From a candidate division WWE3 bacterium CG23_combo_of_CG06-09_8_20_14_all_40_14 (lineage in GTDB: Bacteria; Patescibacteriota; WWE3; CG2-30-40-12), in the NCBI GenBank assembly GCA_002770755.1, contig PCQY01000032.1, positions 18,344 through 52,890 on the forward strand: a stretch of 34,547 nt of DNA, written 5' to 3'. The stretch's first letter is position 1. Each line of letters starts with the position of its first letter. The notes below the pieces were generated by a model. The model ran no database searches, was not told the origin of the DNA, and saw only the letters and a list, made by a program, of their open reading frames with translations. This document shows, in pieces, positions 1-8,390 of this stretch. Both the position numbers and the translations under genes were made by a program.

Positions 1-2149
1 AATAATCTACATCCAGACTTGGAGAAAAATCCCACTCCAAAACCACTAAGAAATCAAAAGCCTCCGCCCTTAAATTATCAACCGGTAAAGGACTTTCTGT
101 ATCCTCCTGCAAAAATTTTACAACAAAAGATTTTGTAGAAGAAGTGTTTCCAGCCTTGTCCAACGCTCTATAATAAAAAGTATGCCCCCCCTCTATAGAA
201 ATTAAGGGCTGGGAGTACACAAGCCATACTCCCGCTTCAGAATCGTACTGATATTCAATCTTATCCAGATTATCTTCTACCGCGCTTATAGTAATAGTTG
301 CGGGGCTAACGGAGCTTAAAGAATGTGAAACCTGAGGCGCAGTTTTATCAAAAACTATGCCGGAAGCCTCATTTGCCGTTTCTATGTTTCCCGCATTATC
401 GTAAGCCTTGTAGTAAATAACATAGTCCCCCTCAATTGGCGTAAAGGAATAATTCCAAGCACCCGTTCCAGCAGCCGTAAGCCAATGCTCGCTTAAATCA
501 AAATCTGCGCCATTCCAGTACTTATTTTCTCCCGGAGCTGTAACCACTTTAACTTTTAATTCCACTTTGGACACACCTGAATCAACATCCGTTGCAGTTC
601 CTGATATATCCCCACTCCATCCCGCCGCATTATAGAAACCTGCTGATGGAGAAGTAAAAAGCGAGGAAGGAGTTTGCGTATCCAGCCTAATACCATCGCT
701 CCAGCTAGAAGAATAAGTGTTTGCTGTATTACCCGCATTATCCACCGCTTTAACTTTTGCGTAATAAGTACTTCCCAAAGATAAAAGCGCAGCCTCCTCG
801 TTAGTTAAAGTGTAAGTTAAAACATTTCCAACATATTTCCATTTGTTAGGGGATGCAGAATCCAAATCTAAAGCATTGGTTTCATTGCCTGCCGTTGAAA
901 GCCAAAATTGATAATAGGAAACCCCCGAACCTGTCCCATCTAATGATTCTGGCCACTGAAATGTTAAATTGGGATTATTTGCCCATTCCCCGAAGTCCTC
1001 TGTTGGGACATTATTGGGTTTAGTTTTGTCCAGTTTAATAACATTCGCGGAGGTTTTAACCTCTTCAGAGTTGCCCGCGTTATCAACAGAAAAGTATTTT
1101 AAGTTATAAATCCCATCCGTTGTTACAGAAAAAGATGTCCCGCTATTTGAAAAATTAGTAGGGTTTTCGCCGTCCAAAGTATAATAAGTGTTAAAACAAC
1201 CAAAGTTGTCCGAGCAAGTTAAATTTACTAAAACATCCTCTTTACGCCAAAGAGAATCCAGCAGAGAATCTGTGGTTGCCGGCGGCGTAATGTCTATAGT
1301 CATTTTGCACCAAGACAGATATGGCGAGGTATCTGCCCAAACCGCATCGCTTATGGACGCGTTTCCATAAGTATCTATAGCCCTAACACGCACATAGTAA
1401 TTGCCCTCGCTTGCTCCATCCGAAACACCGGGTATAAAAGTGCCTGTGTAATTTGTTAGCTCGCCTCCGCTGTAAATTAGAGACCCGTCTTTAACCTCCT
1501 GTATTTGGTACATATTTATTCCCGAATCATCTAAAGCCTGCCCCCACAACCTGCGATAAGCCCCATCGTTTTTAAGGTAGCCGCCGCAAGGAACAAATCC
1601 ATCAATACCCACCCCATCCCCTGCGTATCCAATAGGCGGAATACTTTTTCCCCAGCCGGGATTACCCGGTATTACAGGAGGCACAGTATCTTCCCCACCG
1701 TTTGAAGCGCCTTTTGTGGGAATCGCAAAATTAGTTACTATACCCGTCCCGTTGGGATAAAGCCCCCAAAAATGGTCTGTCCCGGGGTCCCCAATATAAA
1801 TAAGTTTGGAAGCAATTGTAAGGTCGGGCTTATATAAAGTGACATGAGTTTCGTAATGTTTAAGGTCAAACCCAAATTTATTTGCGCCAACCCCTTTTTC
1901 CACCACCAAATAACCCCCTGCGGGGATAACTGTTCCAGCTGTAAATGTAACATTAGGACCCCCTATGGTGGGTCCGCTGTCGCTGTTGTTAAGTATCCAG
2001 CCGCCAATATCAATAGAGGAGTCTCCCGGATTGTAAAGCTCCACCCAATCAATGTCATCCTGCGGATAAGGAGATAGTTCGTTTATAATAGGAACGGAGG
2101 ACGCTTCTACGGGATTTGCGGACAGAAAACATCCTGCAATAACAACCAA
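1..2149 (-). CDS. Secreted lamin-tail / fibronectin-like repeat protein (partial, C-terminus outside window)
   Basis: An open frame runs uninterrupted from about 2149 off the left edge, so the stop is not seen. After a hydrophobic N-terminal segment ending near NPVEA come, in order: a lamin-tail domain (about the first 130 residues; signature INELSP then WVELYNPG), a Gly/Pro-rich linker, then several beta-sandwich modules of fibronectin/Ig or chitobiase-C type, recognisable by repeated VDNAGN and YDNAGN turns and TPP/DKTKP starts. Lamin-tail domains occur in many secreted bacterial surface proteins, and the whole protein is probably extracellular. The start is unclear: no in-frame ATG or GTG lies between an upstream in-frame stop at 2249-2251 and the signal-like segment. 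The TTG at 2147-2149 is the only usual start; it leaves a short leader containing IAGC, which resembles a lipobox. A true start further upstream at a rare codon is possible. Divergent from pgk. Confidence 0.8.
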   Translation of the reverse strand, partial: MVVIAGCFLSANPVEASSVPIINELSPYPQDDIDWVELYNPGDSSIDIGGWILNNSDSGPTIGGPNVTFTAGTVIPAGGYLVVEKGVGANKFGFDLKHYETHVTLYKPDLTIASKLIYIGDPGTDHFWGLYPNGTGIVTNFAIPTKGASNGGEDTVPPVIPGNPGWGKSIPPIGYAGDGVGIDGFVPCGGYLKNDGAYRRLWGQALDDSGINMYQIQEVKDGSLIYSGGELTNYTGTFIPGVSDGASEGNYYVRVRAIDTYGNASISDAVWADTSPYLSWCKMTIDITPPATTDSLLDSLWRKEDVLVNLTCSDNFGCFNTYYTLDGENPTNFSNSGTSFSVTTDGIYNLKYFSVDNAGNSEEVKTSANVIKLDKTKPNNVPTEDFGEWANNPNLTFQWPESLDGTGSGVSYYQFWLSTAGNETNALDLDSASPNKWKYVGNVLTYTLTNEEAALLSLGSTYYAKVKAVDNAGNTANTYSSSWSDGIRLDTQTPSSLFTSPSAGFYNAAGWSGDISGTATDVDSGVSKVELKVKVVTAPGENKYWNGADFDLSEHWLTAAGTGAWNYSFTPIEGDYVIYYKAYDNAGNIETANEASGIVFDKTAPQVSHSLSSVSPATITISAVEDNLDKIEYQYDSEAGVWLVYSQPLISIEGGHTFYYRALDKAGNTSSTKSFVVKFLQEDTESPLPVDNLRAEAFDFLVVLEWDFSPSLDVDY

Positions 2150-2186
2150 AATTGCAAAAAATATTTTACTATATAAGTTCTTTAAG

Positions 2187-2215
2187 TGGACAGGTAGTAA
2201 TGTTATAGTTATAGT
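2187..2215 (+). promoter_or_regulatory. pgk promoter
   Basis: A -35 box TGGACA (2187-2192), a 17-base spacer and a -10 box TATAGT (2210-2215) match sigma70-type consensus well. Transcription would start near 2222, leaving a leader of about 13 bases, mostly T, before the pgk ATG at 2235. No Shine-Dalgarno sequence is visible in that leader. Confidence 0.6.
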
Positions 2216-2234
2216 ATAGAAACTTTTTTTATAG

Positions 2235-3269
2235 ATGGCAATAAAAACTTTAAGTGATATAAAGGATTTGAAAAATAGAAATGTTTTGGTCCGCGTGGAT
2301 TTTGATGTTCCTATAAACGAAGGGGGACAAGTCGCAGACGCAACGAGAATTGAAAAGTGCCTGCCAACTATGCAATATCTTTTGGATAAAGGCGCAAAGT
2401 TAGCCCTTGTAACAAAAATCGGTCGGCCGAAAGACAACAAAAAAACCTCCACCAAAATCTTGACACCTGTTTTGGAAAAACTTCTAGGTGTGGAAGTTAT
2501 ATGGGTAGCAAATCCACTGGATCCTGGAATACTTAAATTGCTTAGTAACCCTGCCAAAAGTATCCTCCTACTTGAAAACATCCGCTTTTATAGAGAGGAG
2601 GAAAAAGCCGACGAAACTTTTGCCAAAAACCTTGCCAAACCTTATGATTTGTATGTGAATGAGGCGTTTGCTATGTGCCATAGGAATGAAGCCTCTGTTT
2701 CTATTGTGCCAAAATTTCTGCCTAGTTACGGGGGATTTAGATTAATTAGGGAAGTAGAAACATTAACCGCGCTTTTAAAAAACCCGCAAAGGCCTTTTGT
2801 CGCGGTAATAGGAGGAGCAAAATTAGAAACCAAACTTCCCGTAATTGAAAATCTAGCAAAATTAGCGGATAAAGTGTTGGTAGGAGGAGCTCTGCCCTTT
2901 TCGCACTTCTTCCCTTCTAAGTTGCATAAGCTATCAAATGTACTTATTCCTTCCGACTCTGTTAACGGCAGAGATATTGGTCCTCAAACCATTTCAATAT
3001 TTAAAGCAGAACTTTCAAAGGCAAAAACTGTTGTATGGAACGGTCCTATGGGGGTGTTTGAGGATAGTAAATACGCTAAGGGGACTGTGGAAATTGCAAG
3101 GTATATCTCTAGTTTAAGCGCTTTCAAAGTTGTGGGCGGAGGGGATACCATATCCGCTGTAACAAAAGCGGGAGTTTTGGAAAAGATGGATTTTGTTTCT
3201 ATGGGAGGGGGAGCAATGTTAACATTGCTTGCGGAAAAGCCAATGCCAGGGCTAACTTCCCTAAAGTAA
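2235..3269 (+). CDS. pgk: Phosphoglycerate kinase, compact form
   Basis: Transfers phosphate from 1,3-bisphosphoglycerate to ADP in cytosolic lower glycolysis. Family motifs are in order: VRVDFDVP (19-26), GRPK (63-66), ENIRFYREEE (115-124), VNEAFAMCHR (141-150), GGAKLETK (193-200), DIGP (247-250), VVWNGPMGVFE (266-276), GGGDT (300-304) and GGGA (324-327). At 344 residues it is about 50 shorter than usual. Much of the loss lies between GGALPF (about 217) and DIGP, in the nucleotide-binding half. Two residues that normally bind 3-phosphoglycerate differ: the Asn of RVDFN is Asp24, and the His before GRPK is Lys61. The arginines at 20, 64, 118 and 150 are kept. The ATG is preceded by a promoter and no clear Shine-Dalgarno site. 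Only plus-strand gene among the neighbouring core genes; convergent with the TsaE-TsaB gene 22 bases away. Confidence 0.93.
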   Translation: MAIKTLSDIKDLKNRNVLVRVDFDVPINEGGQVADATRIEKCLPTMQYLLDKGAKLALVTKIGRPKDNKKTSTKILTPVLEKLLGVEVIWVANPLDPGILKLLSNPAKSILLLENIRFYREEEKADETFAKNLAKPYDLYVNEAFAMCHRNEASVSIVPKFLPSYGGFRLIREVETLTALLKNPQRPFVAVIGGAKLETKLPVIENLAKLADKVLVGGALPFSHFFPSKLHKLSNVLIPSDSVNGRDIGPQTISIFKAELSKAKTVVWNGPMGVFEDSKYAKGTVEIARYISSLSAFKVVGGGDTISAVTKAGVLEKMDFVSMGGGAMLTLLAEKPMPGLTSLK

Positions 3270-3291
3270 AAAGTTCTGCCCTCCAAAAATG

Positions 3292-4035
3292 TTAACCTCG
3301 TTTCCTCCCAATATTAGGCTCTGCTCCATATTCGGGAAAAATCAAATCTCCCCACGACTTTATTTTTCCCTTGGAATAATTGAAACTATTGGCAATAGAA
3401 ACCCCAATCTTAAGCCCCGTAAAGGAACCCGGACCCTTATTAACATCTATTCTTGAAATATCGTCAATGGATACATTACTATTCTTTAGAATTTTTTTAA
3501 TGAGTATAAACTCATCCTCTATACCTGATACCTTGCCAATAATTTTGGAACCTTTGAAAATTTTAATAATCTTTTTGTTTCTATCCGTAGTATCCAAATA
3601 TAATCTCATAGTACAAGGAGTATCCTTTTTAAGAGATATATTACGCACATTTTTGGAGACAAACTTAAACCTAATTTTCAAAATGTTCTTAGGCAGAAGT
3701 CTTCCCATTTTTTCAGGCCATTCTATTAAGCAAATGGTATTTTCGTCCTCCAACAATTCAGATAACCCTAGGTCTAAAACCTCCTCTTCTGACTTTATTC
3801 TATACAAATCAATATGCGCAATTCTAGGTTTACTGCCATAAAACCTAACAAAAACAAAAGTGGGGCTTTGAACTTTATCCTTAAAACCCAATCCTTCCAC
3901 AAAACCTTGAACAAAAGTAGTTTTTCCATACCCCAGGTTGCCGTATAAAGCGATAATTTCTCCGCCCTTAAACTTTTTCGCTAAGTTAGAAGCCAATTTT
4001 TTAGTTTGGCTGGCAGAATTCGTAAAAATTTCCAT
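3292..4035 (-). CDS. tsaE: TsaE-TsaB fusion, tRNA t6A biosynthesis
   Basis: Residues 1-137 are TsaE, the ATPase of the TsaBDE complex that makes threonylcarbamoyl-adenosine (t6A37) on ANN-decoding tRNAs. Visible are the Walker A GNLGYGKTT (32-40), SPTFV (57-61), HIDLYRI (74-80) and IEWPEK (104-109). Residues 143-247 look like the N-terminal half of TsaB: an ASKHA-type opening LYLDTTD (145-151) and the hallmark GPGSFTGLKIG (201-211). TsaB is normally about 220 residues, so the TsaB part lacks most of its C-terminal lobe. No stop separates the parts; an internal Met143 could allow separate translation of the TsaB part, though no strong ribosome site precedes it. Overlaps the VanZ-like gene by 55 bases and is last in the ftsEX run. 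The TsaE call is firm; that one chain serves both roles is inference. Confidence 0.85.
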   Translation of the reverse strand: MEIFTNSASQTKKLASNLAKKFKGGEIIALYGNLGYGKTTFVQGFVEGLGFKDKVQSPTFVFVRFYGSKPRIAHIDLYRIKSEEEVLDLGLSELLEDENTICLIEWPEKMGRLLPKNILKIRFKFVSKNVRNISLKKDTPCTMRLYLDTTDRNKKIIKIFKGSKIIGKVSGIEDEFILIKKILKNSNVSIDDISRIDVNKGPGSFTGLKIGVSIANSFNYSKGKIKSWGDLIFPEYGAEPNIGRKRG

Positions 4036-4382
4036 ATAAACACTGCTCCTAACAATGCTCCTATTAAATCAACTGAAACATCTTCTATTCTACCATTTCG
4101 GCCGGGAACAAACCGCTGATGGAACTCGTCGGATAAAGCATAGAAAAACACAAATAGAAAACTCAAAGCGCCTTTTTTCCTAAATGCTTTATAAGAAAAA
4201 ACAAAAAGAATGCCATATTCAAACAAATGAGCGCCCTTATGCAGAATAAAATCTATTAAGGGGTTTTTAGAAACGCTGGCGCCGGGAAGGGAGGAGCCCG
4301 CAAAAATAACACTGCACCATAAAGCTAACAGCAAATACCTGCTGTTAAGGATTTTCCGACTTAAAATTTTTCCAAAGGCCAT
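3981..4382 (-). CDS. VanZ-like membrane protein
   Basis: This 133-residue protein has three to four hydrophobic segments and the VanZ-family pattern: an early FAGSSLPG, then LHKGAHLFEYGIL (about 48-60), then DEFHQRFVPGR (about 85-95) and a late DLIGALLG. VanZ itself gives low-level teicoplanin resistance; most family members are uncharacterised small integral membrane proteins near cell-wall genes, so no substrate is claimed. It overlaps the lamin-tail gene upstream by 38 bases and the TsaE-TsaB gene downstream by 55 bases, which indicates co-translation in the ftsEX run. Confidence 0.8.
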   Translation of the reverse strand: MAFGKILSRKILNSRYLLLALWCSVIFAGSSLPGASVSKNPLIDFILHKGAHLFEYGILFVFSYKAFRKKGALSFLFVFFYALSDEFHQRFVPGRNGRIEDVSVDLIGALLGAVFIWKFLRILPAKLKNWLLT

Positions 4383-5667
4383 AAATTCTTTTTCTAAACA
4401 TTACTATTATACCAGCAAAAACGGCGGGAAAGATAATTACAAACCCTACCCACCGAAAAGAATTTTTATTATTTACAACTTCGGAAACGGTTTCATCCAA
4501 AGCTAAATTTTGAGCGCTGGGAACAAATTCACTCACGCCTTCTTTAATTTCAAACGAGTCGGGAATTTTTATATCCGATTTAGCGAAACTTGCGGATAAC
4601 ACCTGTCCAGAGCTTTCATCGTTGGGAAGGACATCCTCCGCATTTAGAACTTCTCCCTCTTCTTTCTCCTCCTCAACTTCTCCGTTAACAATTTCATTTT
4701 CTTCCCCCGGAGTGGGTTCTTGGGTCAGCTTAAAATCTCCAGAATCATCTAATGCGTAGGAGTAACCTGTTTGGCAATCCTCGTAGCTTGTTTCGTCCAC
4801 TACCTCATTATTTGGATTAAGAAGGCGAACGCTGTCCCCGCCAGTATTGTTGAATCTGCTAGAAGAAAAGAAAATAACAAAATACTTTTCCTTTTTAACG
4901 GTTAGACTTTTTCCAATCTTATCCTCATCCAAAGTGTACGGGGACGCGCCACCATCAACCACATCATCTATTTTCCAAGCTGTTAAATCCAAATCTTCTC
5001 CAGTATCGTTGTAAATTTCCACCCACTCTTCCTCATCCTTTTCAGGGCAAGCCATAAACTCCGTAATTTTTACATTGTCCGGGTAATTGACTTCTTCCTC
5101 TTCCACCTCCTCTACTTCCTCCTCATTCCCTTCCTCTTCTTGCTCTATCTGCTTCTCTAAAACCGGACAAGACGGGATAGCAGGGTTATCAGAAAACTTC
5201 CACTCATCACCATTTAACAAAATGGAATATCCTTTTCGTGTGTTTTTATAGTCCAGAGTACAAACAACTAACCCTTCTGCATTCAAAACACGCACACTAT
5301 CCCCACCACTATCATTAAATCCAGAAAATTCGAAATGTCCGCAAGAGCCAACTTCTAAAATTCCCCAAATATCTTTAGGCTTGGAACCCTCTTCAATGTC
5401 ATCTATCTTCCAACTGGTAAGATTTATAGAAGTTGCGCCAAAATTGTAAATATCCACCCACTCTTTTTGCCCTGTTTCTGGGCGAGGCATAAATTCCTTT
5501 ATTCTTATATCTAAAGCACACTTAACATTATCAACTTGCGGACTTGTTTCAGCCAACACATTCACAGGACTTAAGAGAACTCCCAACCACGCGATCGCAA
5601 AGCCATAGAAACATCTACATCCCCATTTACTGAACATGTAAGAAATAAGACACCGTTTCATCGTCAT
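4345..5667 (-). CDS. Surface protein with two lamin-tail domains and a C-terminal membrane anchor
   Basis: About 440 residues. A signal peptide (basic KR start, hydrophobic stretch ending near NVLAE) is followed by lamin-tail domain 1 (about 50-165; IKEFMPRP, WVDIYN, GGDSVRV), an acidic Glu-rich linker (about 172-195), lamin-tail domain 2 (about 198-320; ITEFMACP, WVEIYND, GGDSVRLL), a second acidic linker, and one transmembrane helix near 405-425 with a basic cytoplasmic end. The two domains are clear tandem paralogues. The frame opens at a TTG at 5673; ATG codons at 5667, 5661 and 5637 are alternatives. 5667 is used here because it keeps the basic N-region of the signal peptide. All starts overlap the M23 gene end. 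Likely exported and anchored on the outer face; ligand unknown. Confidence 0.82.
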   Translation of the reverse strand: MTMKRCLISYMFSKWGCRCFYGFAIAWLGVLLSPVNVLAETSPQVDNVKCALDIRIKEFMPRPETGQKEWVDIYNFGATSINLTSWKIDDIEEGSKPKDIWGILEVGSCGHFEFSGFNDSGGDSVRVLNAEGLVVCTLDYKNTRKGYSILLNGDEWKFSDNPAIPSCPVLEKQIEQEEEGNEEEVEEVEEEEVNYPDNVKITEFMACPEKDEEEWVEIYNDTGEDLDLTAWKIDDVVDGGASPYTLDEDKIGKSLTVKKEKYFVIFFSSSRFNNTGGDSVRLLNPNNEVVDETSYEDCQTGYSYALDDSGDFKLTQEPTPGEENEIVNGEVEEEKEEGEVLNAEDVLPNDESSGQVLSASFAKSDIKIPDSFEIKEGVSEFVPSAQNLALDETVSEVVNNKNSFRWVGFVIIFPAVFAGIIVMFRKRIYGLWKNFKSENP

Positions 5668-6820
5668 GGACAATGTATTTTATATTAATCATACTTGAAC
5701 TTCCGCAGGCTTCCCGCGTGGAATAGAGGTCCCCATCTTCCGGCGCTCTTACAACAGAACTTGCGTTTGAAACCATATCAAATCCAGTATGAATTCCTCC
5801 AGAATACTTATATCTCCAAGAATACGGCGTTTTCCCATAATCCTGTGTTAAAATTATGGTATCACTTAAGGGCCATGCCCAGTCACCATCTCCAATTTCT
5901 CTATATTCATCTGCCGTTGCATCATAAACGGTCTTGGATTCCAGATAATCAGAAGGGTCTACCCACTGATTATTTTCTCTAATTTCAAAATGAAGGTGCG
6001 CTCCTGTAGAACACCCCGGATAACCGGAATTTCCCACTACCGCAATAGCATCTCCCTTTTTAACATGCCCTGATAACAACCCTTTTCCAACAGCTGCATC
6101 CAACGCAGCAAACTCCGCCAAAGCTTTTCTTAAAAGCTCCTGATAAGTAGCCTCATCATTTTTCGTATCTGCGAGCAGCTTTTCCTTTTCCCCCTTGCTT
6201 ACCTCTAACTCACCTCTGTATTCCTGCGCGGTGCGTTTTTCCTGCTCTATAGACTTTTTTAAAGCCTCTACCTTACTTTTTTTATCCTCCAGTATAACTT
6301 TTTGACTGGTAAAATTCCGCTTCGTTTCCTTAAACTCTGCCAAAAGTTTGTTATCCTGCTCCTGCGCTACCCTCAAATACTTTAAACGATTAATCACATC
6401 TGAGAGACCCTGAGAATCAATAAACAAATTAAGAGATAGGGCTCTCTCGGATTTGTACCTAACCCTAACCCGCTCTTCCAAAATTCTTTCCTGCTCGCTT
6501 AAAGCTTCGGACACCCTATATATTCTATTCTCCATATTTTCCACATCTTTAGACAATACATTTAATTCTTTTTCCTTTTGCACTATCTTATTTTCAGCAT
6601 CTCTTATTTTTAGTTCCACATAACCTATCCTAATATCCAAATAAGTTATTTCGCCCGTTAAACTTTTGGCTTCGGCTGAAAGCTCTCGCAGTTTCTGCTC
6701 ATACTCTCGTATTTTATCCTGAAGATCCGATTCTTGAGCAAATAACACAGTATGCCTAAAAAGCAAAAACGATGAAAAAATTAAAAGCAAAAAACACGAG
6801 AAAAAATGAAGGGGCCTCAT
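5627..6820 (-). CDS. Coiled-coil M23 (LytM) peptidoglycan hydrolase, likely FtsEX partner; permuted catalytic domain
   Basis: 397 residues: signal peptide (1-28), long coiled coil (about 30-240), then an M23 metallopeptidase region. This matches the EnvC/PcsB/RipC plan of periplasmic or extracellular murein hydrolases activated by FtsEX. It begins one base inside the ftsX stop (TAATG), so it is translationally coupled. The catalytic domain is in an unusual order. The segment normally last, VKKGD (253-257) to GAHLHFEI (273-280), comes first and directly follows the coiled coil. The segment normally first, WAWPLSD (about 314) with HTGFD (344-348) and ending FLHVQ (393-397), comes last. Every expected metal or catalytic position is present (His344, Asp348, His395, His275/277) but circularly permuted. 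The usual extra C-terminal copy of HLHFE is absent. A close homologue in isolated strains would settle whether this is a real fold variant. Confidence 0.88.
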   Translation of the reverse strand: MRPLHFFSCFLLLIFSSFLLFRHTVLFAQESDLQDKIREYEQKLRELSAEAKSLTGEITYLDIRIGYVELKIRDAENKIVQKEKELNVLSKDVENMENRIYRVSEALSEQERILEERVRVRYKSERALSLNLFIDSQGLSDVINRLKYLRVAQEQDNKLLAEFKETKRNFTSQKVILEDKKSKVEALKKSIEQEKRTAQEYRGELEVSKGEKEKLLADTKNDEATYQELLRKALAEFAALDAAVGKGLLSGHVKKGDAIAVVGNSGYPGCSTGAHLHFEIRENNQWVDPSDYLESKTVYDATADEYREIGDGDWAWPLSDTIILTQDYGKTPYSWRYKYSGGIHTGFDMVSNASSVVRAPEDGDLYSTREACGSSSMINIKYIVHDDETVSYFLHVQ

Positions 6821-7698
6821 TATATCTTAAGGTATTTTCTTAAAGCAATTATACTGCCAAAAGCTCCCAGCAAAGCTCCGAACACAAGTTCAATTCCCAA
6901 AAGCGCCAGTACCGTAAAAACTGTGAAAGCGGGAATTGGAATGCCCGAAAATACATTATTGAAATACGGGTAAATAAAAGGAAGAATCGCTCCAATAAAG
7001 ACCATTGAAATAAACGCCGAACCCACACCATAGAAAATTCCCTGCGCCAAAAAAGGTCCTCTAATATGCCAATCGGAGGCGCCTATAAGACGCATAACAA
7101 CAATCTCCTCTTTTTTGGAATGAATGGCGGAGCTTATAGTAACCAACACTACCAAAATAGAAATTAACCCTAAAACACCCACCAAGAAAAGACCTGCGTA
7201 TTTAACGGTATCCGCCCATTTTTGGAATGTTGCAATAACATCTTTGTAATAAACTACTTCTTCCACCCCCTCCACTTTCTCAAGCATCCCGGCTAAAATA
7301 GGCAAATCCTTAATGTTCTTCGCCCTCACATCCAAACTTGCGGGAAAAATACTGCTTGAGATAGACTCAAGCAATAACGGCTCGCTTTTGTGCTGACCCA
7401 TATATATTTTTAAGGCTTCCTCTTTTGACACATATACTACTTCTGCCGTCAAATCCGTTTCTTCCAGGCTTTTCTTTGTGCTAATAATACTCTCCTCCGC
7501 CGAAGAATCCTTAAAAAAAGCGGTAACCTGCGCTTTGGATTCCAAATGCCTTAAAACTATGTTTGAAATGTAGGCAGAGATAATAAAAAGGCTTGACACA
7601 AAAAAGGTCAAAGTCATAACAATAACTGATGTGGCTGTGGACCACCCACTTCGTTTTATATTTTTTAATGTTACACCCAGCACTTTCTTAAAATTCAT
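6820..7698 (-). CDS. ftsX: Cell division protein FtsX
   Basis: Membrane subunit of the FtsEX ABC-type complex that passes ATP-driven conformational changes to a murein hydrolase at the division site. 292 residues, usual length. A cytoplasmic N-terminus (MNFKKVLGVTLKNIKR) precedes TM1 (about 20-45), an extracellular domain (about 50-165; the part that binds the hydrolase), then three TM helices near 167-190, 213-240 and 257-285. The MRLIGASDWHIRGPF segment between TM2 and TM3 is typical of FtsX. Overlaps ftsE by four bases (ATGA) and the M23 gene by one, so three proteins of one machine are translationally coupled. Confidence 0.93.
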   Translation of the reverse strand: MNFKKVLGVTLKNIKRSGWSTATSVIVMTLTFFVSSLFIISAYISNIVLRHLESKAQVTAFFKDSSAEESIISTKKSLEETDLTAEVVYVSKEEALKIYMGQHKSEPLLLESISSSIFPASLDVRAKNIKDLPILAGMLEKVEGVEEVVYYKDVIATFQKWADTVKYAGLFLVGVLGLISILVVLVTISSAIHSKKEEIVVMRLIGASDWHIRGPFLAQGIFYGVGSAFISMVFIGAILPFIYPYFNNVFSGIPIPAFTVFTVLALLGIELVFGALLGAFGSIIALRKYLKI

Positions 7699-8360
7699 AT
7701 CTTTTTCCCGGAAACTAACCTTCCTTTTTCAATTTTAATATCTCGTTTGTTCAAAGAGGAAACCACATCCAAATTGTGGGTTGCCACAACGACTGTAGTC
7801 CCCCACCCATTTATTTTCTCAAGCAGATTTACAATTTCCCAGCCAGTGGCGGGATCAATCATACCGGTTGGCTCATCGGCTAGTAATATTTTGGGTTCGT
7901 GGACTAAAGCTCTAGCTATTGCCACTCTCTGCTTTTCTCCGCCGGATAAAAGGCTCGGAAAAGAATTGATTTTCTCAGAAAGACCCACCAAATTAAGAAC
8001 TTCACCCACCGCATCTTTTATATCTTTATCCCCTCTGCCGACCACTTCTAAAGTTAAAGCCACATTTTCAAAAACCGTGAGGCTTTCTAAAAGCTTAAAA
8101 TCCTGAAAGATAAATCCAATTTTTCGTCTTAAACTCGGCACCTCTTTAGGCTTTATTTTAGTTATTGAATTTTCATCAACAAAAATCTCGCCTAAGGACG
8201 GGGTTTCTTCCCTGATAATAAGCTTTAGCAAAGATGTTTTGCCAGCCCCGCTTGGACCTGTTATAAAAACAAACTCCCCGCCTTTTATGGAAAAATTTAT
8301 ATCTTCTAAAGCAAGGGTTCCATCGGAATATTTTTTTGACACATTATCAAATACAATCAT
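7695..8360 (-). CDS. ftsE: Cell division ATP-binding protein FtsE
   Basis: Cytoplasmic ATPase of FtsEX. 221 residues, normal length. Visible: Walker A GPSGAGKTS (35-43), Q-loop FIFQDFKLL (about 88-96), ABC signature LSGGEKQR (about 138-145), Walker B ILLADEPTG and the H-loop ATHN. First gene of the run ftsE-ftsX-M23-lamin tail-VanZ-TsaEB. The ATG at 8360 has no Shine-Dalgarno site, and the sequence just upstream (GCGTAAAAATT) may hold a poor -10 element. Upstream, on the same strand, are the small OB-like gene and then, across the defence island, prfB. Confidence 0.95.
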   Translation of the reverse strand: MIVFDNVSKKYSDGTLALEDINFSIKGGEFVFITGPSGAGKTSLLKLIIREETPSLGEIFVDENSITKIKPKEVPSLRRKIGFIFQDFKLLESLTVFENVALTLEVVGRGDKDIKDAVGEVLNLVGLSEKINSFPSLLSGGEKQRVAIARALVHEPKILLADEPTGMIDPATGWEIVNLLEKINGWGTTVVVATHNLDVVSSLNKRDIKIEKGRLVSGKKI

Positions 8361-8390
8361 AATTTTTACGCGAAATATCTTTCAAGTTGA

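Noticed and set aside
3380-3841. 153-codon plus-strand open frame.
   Set aside because: Antisense to the TsaE-TsaB gene, whose motifs are unambiguous.
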